From positions 1-8,471 of the forward strand of contig DOVS01000120.1 in NCBI GenBank assembly GCA_003519965.1: a stretch of 8,471 nucleotides of DNA. The letters run 5' to 3'. The first letter of the stretch is position 1; each line of letters opens with the position of its first letter. A program made the position numbers and the translations under genes. The stretch comes from Betaproteobacteria bacterium. Lineage in GTDB: Bacteria; Pseudomonadota; Gammaproteobacteria; Burkholderiales; UBA9220. Under the pieces are notes generated by a model. The model had not been told where the DNA came from and did not search any database. It was given only the letters and a program-made list of their open reading frames with translations. Shown here in pieces: positions 1-4,519 of the stretch.

Positions 1-398
1 TGCTCTACCGCACCTATCATGGCTGCGCGATGAACCCCGCGGTGCAAGCAGCCAGCGCCACTGCTTGGGCGGAAGAAGCGCACGTGAGGGAAAACCGCCG
101 TCTGTACCGCCAGAAATTCGACGCCGTGGCGCCGTTACTGCAAGAAATCACGACGGTGCGGCCGCCGGACGCCGGGTTCTATTTATGGCTGCAAACGCCG
201 GGAGCCGATACGGATTTCGCCCAAGGGTTGTACCGCGACTATAATGTCACCGTTCTACCCGGCGCTTATCTCGCCCGCGACGCCCATGGCGTCAATCCGG
301 GGAACGGATTCGTGCGTATCGCCCTAGTGGCGGAAATGGAAGAATGCCTCGATAGCGCGCGCCGGATCCGGGATTTTATTAAAGCATCGCAATGTTGA
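1..398 (+). CDS. dapC: Succinyldiaminopimelate transaminase DapC, C-terminal part (5' end outside window)
   Basis: This is the last ~131 codons of a PLP-dependent, fold-type I aminotransferase; the reading frame is already open at position 3 and ends at TGA 396-398. The enzyme transfers an amino group from glutamate to N-succinyl-2-amino-6-ketopimelate, giving N-succinyl-LL-diaminopimelate in the cytoplasm. The visible part begins with [14 protein letters not shown], followed by [11 protein letters not shown], a PDAGFYLW segment, [15 protein letters not shown] and GFVRIALVA. From memory these are characteristic of the C-terminal domain of proteobacterial DapC (about 400 residues in full). The PLP lysine lies upstream and cannot be checked. 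dapD starts 11 nt after the stop, so the two are probably co-transcribed, and they act on neighbouring steps. An internal ATG at 30 is not a start because the homologous frame continues to the window edge. A general aspartate-type aminotransferase is the alternative, but the adjacent dapD makes DapC much more likely. Confidence 0.9.
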   Translation, partial: LYRTYHGCAMNPAVQAASATAWAEEAHVRENRRLYRQKFDAVAPLLQEITTVRPPDAGFYLWLQTPGADTDFAQGLYRDYNVTVLPGAYLARDAHGVNPGNGFVRIALVAEMEECLDSARRIRDFIKASQC

Positions 399-399
399 C

Positions 400-405
400 A
401 GGAAA
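400..405 (+). promoter_or_regulatory. Ribosome binding site deciding the dapD start
   Basis: AGGAAA lies 4 nt before ATG 410. The in-frame ATG at 392 has no comparable site, so 410 is the better start. Confidence 0.7.
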
Positions 406-409
406 CACC

Positions 410-1231
410 ATGAACGAATTACAAGCCATTATCGAAGAAGCCTTCGAGCATCGCACCGACATTACCCCGCGTCACGCAGACGCCAAACTCAAGGATGCGG
501 TACAGCACGCCCTGGAACTATTGGACAAAGGACGCGCGCGGGTCGCCGAAAAAACCGATGGCGGCTGGGTGACGCACCAATGGCTGAAAAAAGCGGTGCT
601 GTTGTCTTTCCGTCTGGAAGATAACTTCTTTATTAAGGGCGGGTTCACCAACTACTTTGACAAAGCGCCCTCCAAATTTTCCGACTACAATTCCAAGGAT
701 TTCCGCGAAGGCGGTTTCCGTGTGGTTCCCCCGGCGGCGGCGCGCAAAGGCGCCTACATCGCCAAAAACGTGGTGCTCATGCCCTCCTACGTCAATATCG
801 GCGCCTATGTGGACGAAGGAACCATGGTGGATACCTGGGCGACGGTGGGCTCCTGCGCCCAAATCGGCAAGAACGTCCATCTCTCCGGCGGCGTCGGCAT
901 TGGCGGCGTGCTGGAGCCGGTGCAGGCGGGACCGACGATTATCGAGGACGACTGCTTCATCGGCGCCCGCTCCGAAATTGTCGAAGGGGTCGTCGTCGAA
1001 ACGGGAGCGGTGATTTCCATGGGGGTTTATATCGGCCAGAGCACCCGAATTTACAACCGGGAAACGGGGGAAGTCCTGTATGGCCGGGTGCCGGCGGGAT
1101 CCGTCGTCGTGTCCGGCAGCCTGCCCTCCGCCGACGGCAAATACAGCTTGTATTGCGCGGTGATCGTCAAACAAGTGGACGCCAAGACGCGCGCCAAGGT
1201 GGGAATTAACGAACTGCTGCGGGGCGTCTGA
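410..1231 (+). CDS. dapD: 2,3,4,5-tetrahydropyridine-2,6-dicarboxylate N-succinyltransferase DapD
   Basis: DapD uses succinyl-CoA to succinylate tetrahydrodipicolinate, the step that commits the succinylase branch of diaminopimelate/lysine synthesis; it is a cytoplasmic trimer. The 273-residue product has the family's usual length (about 274 in E. coli) and aligns with it from the first residues ([14 protein letters not shown]). [16 protein letters not shown] and [14 protein letters not shown] come from the N-terminal domain. The left-handed beta-helix of hexapeptide repeats spans roughly residues 108-235 and includes [19 protein letters not shown] and the [20 protein letters not shown] region. 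The C-terminal end is [19 protein letters not shown] chose ATG 410 rather than in-frame ATG 392 because AGGAAA at 400-405 is correctly spaced before 410, ATG 392 overlaps the dapC stop, and homologues begin here. All family hallmarks are intact. Confidence 0.98.
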   Translation: MNELQAIIEEAFEHRTDITPRHADAKLKDAVQHALELLDKGRARVAEKTDGGWVTHQWLKKAVLLSFRLEDNFFIKGGFTNYFDKAPSKFSDYNSKDFREGGFRVVPPAAARKGAYIAKNVVLMPSYVNIGAYVDEGTMVDTWATVGSCAQIGKNVHLSGGVGIGGVLEPVQAGPTIIEDDCFIGARSEIVEGVVVETGAVISMGVYIGQSTRIYNRETGEVLYGRVPAGSVVVSGSLPSADGKYSLYCAVIVKQVDAKTRAKVGINELLRGV

Positions 1232-1249
1232 GTTTGGCCGCCGCCATTC

Positions 1250-1269
1250 CCGGGCGGCATGCCGCCCGG
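1250..1269. terminator. Perfect 20-bp GC-rich palindrome after dapD, possible terminator hairpin
   Basis: The arms CCGGGCGG and CCGCCCGG flank a central CATG, making an uninterrupted 20-bp palindrome. ATT at 1246-1248 and AAT at 1270-1272 could extend the stem past one bulged C. As RNA this would be an 8-bp all-G/C stem with a 4-nt loop, 18 nt after the dapD stop. It is followed by ATAACG rather than a run of T, so a standard intrinsic terminator is uncertain. It could instead be a REP-like element, an mRNA 3'-end stabiliser or a protein-binding dyad. Confidence 0.45.
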
Positions 1270-1312
1270 AATAACGCCTGCCCGAATGCGTCCTCCCTCG
1301 CTAGCCGCCCGT

Positions 1313-1318
1313 AAGGAA
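1313..1318 (+). promoter_or_regulatory. Ribosome binding site of the AsnO-type gene
   Basis: AAGGAA lies 8 nt before ATG 1327. The start is fixed anyway, because Cys at residue 2 must be exposed as the N-terminal nucleophile once Met is removed. Confidence 0.7.
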
Positions 1319-1326
1319 CATTAGCC

Positions 1327-3105
1327 ATGTGCGGGATTTGCGGTGAATTGCGCTTCGACGGCGCGCAGCCAGAATTGCCGGCTATCGGTAAGATGCTGGC
1401 GCGGCTGGCGCGGCGCGGGCCGGACCATGAAGGTAGCTATTCCGATGGGCCCGTAGCTTTCGGCCACCGCCGGCTGGCGATTATCGACTTATCGGAAAGC
1501 GCCAACCAGCCGATGGTGGACAACGCGCTGCGGCTCGCCCTGGTATTCAACGGCACCATCTACAATTACCGCGCATTGCGGACGGAACTCGCCCACTTGG
1601 GCTATCGTTTTTTTTCCGACGGCGACAGCGAGGTCATCCTCAAGGCCTATCACGCATGGGGCGAACGCTGTGTAGAACGCTTCAATGGCATGTTCGCCTT
1701 CGCCATTTGGGACGCACGCCGTCACGAACTTTTTCTCGCCCGCGACCGCTTCGGCATTAAACCGCTGTATTACGCGCTCGACGCCCAGCGGCTGCGCTTC
1801 GCCTCTTCCCCGCAAGCCCTGCTCGCCGCCGGCGGCGTAGACACCGCGCTCGACCCGGTAGGACTGCACTACCACCTGACCCTGCACGCAGTTGTCCCGG
1901 CGCCGCGCACCATTTTGCGCGGCGTCCGCAAACTGGCGCCCGCCGCCACGCTTACGTTGACCCCACGCGGCGAGCGCCGGGAGCAGGTCTATTGGACGCT
2001 GACCGCTCAGCGCCCCGGCCAACCGGTGAGCGAAACGGAGTGGCTAGCCGCTACCGAAGCCGCGCTGACCGCCGCCGTGGAGCGGCGCCGTCTGGCGTCC
2101 GACGTGCCGGTGGGCGTGTTGCTCTCGGGAGGATTGGATTCCAGTTTACTCGTGGGATTGCTCGATCGTATCGGCGTCGACAACCTACTGACCTTTTCCG
2201 TCGGTTTCGAGGATGTCGGCGGCGAACGGGCAAATGAGTTCGAATACTCCGATCAGGTCGTGGAAAAATTCCACACCCGTCATCACAAATACCTGATTCC
2301 CAACCGGGAAATATTGAAGCGGCTGCCAGAAGCGGTGGCCAGCATGGCCGAACCGATGGTGGGGCAAGACGCTGTAGCGTTCTACTTGCTCGCCGAAAAG
2401 GTGTCGCGGGAAGTCAAGGTCGTGCTCAGCGGTCAAGGCGCCGACGAGGTGTTCGCCGGCTATTTTTGGTTTCCGCTAATGGAGGCCGCGCAAGGCGGCG
2501 ATGTGGAACGCTTCCGCCGATATTACTGCGACCGCAGCCACGAAGAATTTCTGCGCACGGTCGCGCCCGCCTATCATGGAGAAGACGAAACCGCGCGCTG
2601 GCTAGCGGCCAGGTTCGCCGACGCCGGCGCGGACACCTTCCTGGATAAAGTCCTGCGGCTGGATGTCACGACATTGATCGTGGACGACCCGGTGAAACGG
2701 GTGGACAACATGACCATGGCTTGGGGACTGGAAGCCCGAGTGCCTTTTCTAGACCATGAATTGGTGGAGCAAATGGCGCAAATGCCGCCGCCGCTCAAGT
2801 TGCGGGAAAACGGAAAGTATCCACTGAAAGCCATTGCGCGCGGTCTGGCGCCGGACGCGGTCATCGACCGCCCCAAGGGGTATTTCCCCGTTCCGGCGCT
2901 GAAATATGTCCGCGGGGATTTCCTGGCGTTCATGACGGAGATATTGCATTCTCGCGCCTGCCGCCAACGCGGCTTATTTCAACGCGACACCGTCAATCGA
3001 TTACTGGCCGCGCCGGAAGCGTATTTCACCCCGCTCCAAGGCAGCAAGCTATGGCATTTGGCGCTGCTGGAATATTGGCTGCAATTAAATGTGGACAGCG
3101 TTTAG
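1327..3105 (+). CDS. Asparagine-synthase-family amidotransferase, probable N-acetylglutaminylglutamine amidotransferase (AsnO type)
   Basis: This 592-residue cytoplasmic enzyme has a class II glutamine amidotransferase domain followed by an ATP-pyrophosphatase synthetase domain. Cys2 of MCGICGE is the nucleophile; GHRRLAIIDLS (46-56), N75-G76 and D100 complete the glutaminase pocket. The synthetase PP-loop is LLSGGLDSS at 265-273, and SGQGADEVFAGY and DDPVKRVDNMTMAWGLEAR lie further on. The enzyme would release ammonia from glutamine and use ATP to amidate a carboxylate. Length and segments such as AVVPAPRTIL, KGYFPVPALKY and TPLQGSKLWHLA match, from memory, the Pseudomonas aeruginosa PA3459-type family that makes the osmolyte N-acetylglutaminylglutamine amide. 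Plain AsnB is less likely but not excluded. The usual partner (acetyltransferase/ATP-grasp fusion) and the peptidase are not adjacent. AAGGAA at 1313-1318 supports the start. The stop overlaps the convergent hemerythrin gene by 4 bp. A run of eight T occurs at 1608-1615. Confidence 0.88.
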   Translation: MCGICGELRFDGAQPELPAIGKMLARLARRGPDHEGSYSDGPVAFGHRRLAIIDLSESANQPMVDNALRLALVFNGTIYNYRALRTELAHLGYRFFSDGDSEVILKAYHAWGERCVERFNGMFAFAIWDARRHELFLARDRFGIKPLYYALDAQRLRFASSPQALLAAGGVDTALDPVGLHYHLTLHAVVPAPRTILRGVRKLAPAATLTLTPRGERREQVYWTLTAQRPGQPVSETEWLAATEAALTAAVERRRLASDVPVGVLLSGGLDSSLLVGLLDRIGVDNLLTFSVGFEDVGGERANEFEYSDQVVEKFHTRHHKYLIPNREILKRLPEAVASMAEPMVGQDAVAFYLLAEKVSREVKVVLSGQGADEVFAGYFWFPLMEAAQGGDVERFRRYYCDRSHEEFLRTVAPAYHGEDETARWLAARFADAGADTFLDKVLRLDVTTLIVDDPVKRVDNMTMAWGLEARVPFLDHELVEQMAQMPPPLKLRENGKYPLKAIARGLAPDAVIDRPKGYFPVPALKYVRGDFLAFMTEILHSRACRQRGLFQRDTVNRLLAAPEAYFTPLQGSKLWHLALLEYWLQLNVDSV

Positions 3106-3512
3106 GCCCGCTGCGCCTCGTTGATGTAGGACGTGTACTGTTTATCCAAATCGATAATATGCTTGACCAGCCACTCGCTCAGCAAAAAGCACAACACGTC
3201 CGGCGCCATAGACTCGCTGCCGTCGTGTAGTTTATGCTCGATATCGGTTACTTGTTGCAGCAGTCGTTGATGGGCGCTTTTATGCTGAGAGTAATCGGGA
3301 AATCCCTTTTCCTCCATCATCTTTTCCTCATCCGCAAAATGACTGCGGGTATAGTCGATAAGCGAGCGCACCACCTCCGCCAGCCGATCCTCCCCCTGTT
3401 TGGTGCGAATCGCCTGATGCAAGTCGTTAATAATATCGAATAGTTGCTGGTGCTGATTGTCCAGCAGATTGTTTCTTACGCTATAGTACTCCGTCCAATC
3501 GACGAACGCCAT
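3102..3512 (-). CDS. Bacteriohemerythrin, single-domain O2-binding protein
   Basis: This 136-residue, soluble, four-helix-bundle protein binds O2 reversibly at a non-heme di-iron centre. All seven expected ligands are present in order: H21 (DNQHQ), H58 and E62 (HFADEE), H77 and H81 (HKSAH), H118 and D123 (HIIDLD). The N-terminal FVDWTEYYSVRN and the length are typical of stand-alone bacteriohemerythrins, with no signal peptide or fused signalling domain. In this family proposed roles include O2 delivery to oxygen-consuming membrane enzymes (studied in methanotrophs), O2 sensing, and iron or NO handling; the sequence alone does not choose between them. GAGG-type ribosome binding bases precede the ATG. 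The gene starts 34 nt after the hsp20 stop on the same strand, so it is probably second in a two-gene transcript. Its stop overlaps the convergent amidotransferase gene. Confidence 0.95.
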   Translation of the reverse strand: MAFVDWTEYYSVRNNLLDNQHQQLFDIINDLHQAIRTKQGEDRLAEVVRSLIDYTRSHFADEEKMMEEKGFPDYSQHKSAHQRLLQQVTDIEHKLHDGSESMAPDVLCFLLSEWLVKHIIDLDKQYTSYINEAQRA

Positions 3513-3519
3513 GGTTTCA

Positions 3520-3525
3520 TCCTCT
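3520..3525 (-). promoter_or_regulatory. Ribosome binding site of bacteriohemerythrin
   Basis: Read on the minus strand this is AGAGGA, 7 nt before the ATG at 3512. No promoter is evident in the 34-nt gap to the upstream hsp20 gene, which supports co-transcription. Confidence 0.6.
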
Positions 3526-3546
3526 TGAATGTTAGCGGCTACGCAT

Positions 3547-4047
3547 TTAACCGACCGTGATTTTATTCGCCGCCGCGGTCTCCGTTTTGGGCAGTTTGAT
3601 CGTCAGCACGCCGCTTCGGTAGGACGCCTTGGCCGCGGCGCCGTCGACCGCGCCCGGCAACGGGATCAGACGCTGAAAGCTGCCATAGGCCCGTTCGAGT
3701 AAATGATAGCGTTCATCATGAGATTCGCATGCCCAGTGTTTTTCGCCATAAACCAGCAACTGATTGCCCTCGATGGAAATATCGAACGCCTCTTTCTCCA
3801 TTCCCGGCGCCTCCAAGCGCACCACGACTTCCCGCGCGGTTTCCGTCACTTCGCCGGCTAGTAAGCTCCAATGGGGCAACGCGGCGGGAAACGCCGCTGC
3901 CTCCTCGTCCCCGTCCGCGCGCTTTACCGGCTGGCCGAAATGGGTCAATGCATTACCGCTACGGGTTAATAGCTCGCGCCAGCCTTCCGCTAGATTCTCC
4001 CAGGCGTGATTGAGTTCCTTACCAACCTTCTTGAGCGATTCAAACAT
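3547..4047 (-). CDS. Small heat shock protein, Hsp20/alpha-crystallin family
   Basis: This is an ATP-independent holdase chaperone of 166 residues, cytoplasmic, which would bind unfolding proteins as part of a large oligomer. The N-terminal arm (about 1-58) is helical and rich in charged residues. The alpha-crystallin domain runs from about 59 to 153, with VVVRLEAPGMEKEAFDISIEG, RAYGSFQRLIPLP (119-131) and the family-defining AxxxxGVL motif at 141-148. The final residues contain I-T-V at 163-165, fitting the I-x-I/V tail that docks between dimers. I placed the start at ATG 4047: the minus-strand AGGAGG at 4058-4053 is 5 nt upstream. The in-frame GTG at 4053-4051 overlaps that site and would leave no room for a ribosome. 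The gene leads a probable operon with hemerythrin 34 nt downstream. The segment at 104-107 (HWAC) gives the protein a single cysteine. Confidence 0.95.
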   Translation of the reverse strand: MFESLKKVGKELNHAWENLAEGWRELLTRSGNALTHFGQPVKRADGDEEAAAFPAALPHWSLLAGEVTETAREVVVRLEAPGMEKEAFDISIEGNQLLVYGEKHWACESHDERYHLLERAYGSFQRLIPLPGAVDGAAAKASYRSGVLTIKLPKTETAAANKITVG

Positions 4048-4052
4048 CGGCA

Positions 4053-4058
4053 CCTCCT
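4053..4058 (-). promoter_or_regulatory. Strong Shine-Dalgarno of hsp20
   Basis: The minus strand reads AGGAGG, 5 nt before ATG 4047. This near-perfect site rules out the GTG at 4053, which lies inside it. Confidence 0.8.
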
Positions 4059-4067
4059 GAAAAACAC

Positions 4068-4085
4068 TTTAAATCTAGCTCTAAA
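4068..4085. promoter_or_regulatory. 18-bp imperfect palindrome in the hsp20 promoter region, possible operator
   Basis: The plus strand reads TTTAAATCTAGCTCTAAA, in which 14 of 18 positions are symmetric around a central CTAG. It overlaps the candidate -10 box of hsp20, where a repressor could act. An AT-rich intergenic region produces such symmetry by chance fairly easily. Confidence 0.25.
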
Positions 4086-4099
4086 TTACGAAACTTCAA
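4072..4099 (-). promoter_or_regulatory. Candidate promoter for hsp20-hemerythrin
   Basis: On the minus strand TTGAAG (4099-4094) and TAGATT (4077-4072) are separated by 16 nt, each matching four of six sigma-70 consensus positions. Transcription would begin near 4065, giving a leader of under 20 nt. GTTGAAG somewhat resembles the heat-shock sigma-32 -35 box, but no CCCCAT-like -10 element follows, so sigma-32 control is not supported by sequence. Confidence 0.35.
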
Positions 4100-4122
4100 C
4101 GGCGGAATTGCGTTAAACACTG

Positions 4123-4128
4123 TAAAAT
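4123..4128 (+). promoter_or_regulatory. Candidate -10 box for the yffB-dapE gene group
   Basis: TAAAAT on the plus strand lies 40 nt before ATG 4169, in the only sizeable intergenic gap upstream of this gene group. No convincing -35 hexamer is found at 16-18 nt spacing, so the call rests on one hexamer and its position. Confidence 0.25.
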
Positions 4129-4168
4129 TAGCTTAATGATCCATCCACCCCACGCACTGGAAAACAGC

Positions 4169-4519
4169 ATGAAACTCTACGGCATTCCGAACTGCGATAC
4201 CGTTAGAAAAGCGCGCCGCTGGCTTAGCGACCACGGGATTCAGGCCATATTCCACGACTTCCGTAAGGATGGCGTTGACGAAAATCAGCTTCGCGCCTGG
4301 ATAACGCAAGTAGGCTGGGGAGCCCTCGTCAACCGCCGCGGCGCGACTTGGCGGCAATTGCCGGACGCGGTTAAACACCAAGTAAACAATGCCCAAGCAG
4401 CCATCGCGTTGATGCGGGAAAATCCCAGCGTCATCAAACGCCCGGTCCTGGAAGCGAACGGCGTGCTGCAGATCGGGTTCGACGAACCCGCCTACCACGC
4501 GCTATTGAAGCAGGCTTGA
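4169..4519 (+). CDS. yffB: ArsC/Spx-family thioredoxin-fold protein, YffB type
   Basis: This 116-residue cytoplasmic protein has the ArsC-like thioredoxin fold. It begins MKLYGIPNCDTVRKARRWL, with one active-site-type cysteine (C9) in the NCDTxRKA motif seen in YffB proteins. FHDFRKDGV, GWGALVNRRGATWR and an IKRPVLE segment follow. True arsenate reductases differ around the cysteine, and Spx regulators have CxxC, so neither role should be assumed; the physiological function of YffB is not established. I prefer ATG 4169 because GGAAAA at 4159-4164 precedes it and homologues begin with this strand. ATG 4136 is in frame but has no ribosome binding site and would add 11 unconserved residues; it could only serve as a near-leaderless start. 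In E. coli yffB sits directly upstream of dapE. Here one gene separates them, and the stop codon overlaps that gene's ATG. Confidence 0.9.
   Translation: MKLYGIPNCDTVRKARRWLSDHGIQAIFHDFRKDGVDENQLRAWITQVGWGALVNRRGATWRQLPDAVKHQVNNAQAAIALMRENPSVIKRPVLEANGVLQIGFDEPAYHALLKQA

Noticed and set aside
395..400. TTGACA, a perfect -35 hexamer, before dapD
   Set aside because: No -10-like hexamer occurs at 16-18 nt, it lies across the dapC stop, and dapC-dapD appear co-transcribed.
518..1174. A 218-codon open frame on the minus strand
   Set aside because: It lies wholly antisense to dapD, which is conserved over its full length. Its composition (many His, Gly, Asp, Arg) is what GC-rich antisense frames give, and it has no recognisable domain.
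1489..2022. A 177-codon minus-strand open frame
   Set aside because: It is antisense to the glutaminase domain of the amidotransferase gene and has no independent evidence such as a family motif or start signal.
4048..4065. Possible RNA thermometer (fourU type) in the hsp20 leader, because TTTTT precedes AGGAGG
   Set aside because: The T run sits almost directly next to the Shine-Dalgarno and cannot fold back on it; the inferred leader is too short for a ROSE-type structure.
4136..4168. Upstream in-frame ATG at 4136 as the yffB start
   Set aside because: It has no ribosome binding site, the added residues are not family-like, and ATG 4169 has a site and matches the family N-terminus.
4169..4519. 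Arsenate reductase ArsC
   Set aside because: The cysteine motif is NCDT of the YffB group, and no ars operon genes are present.
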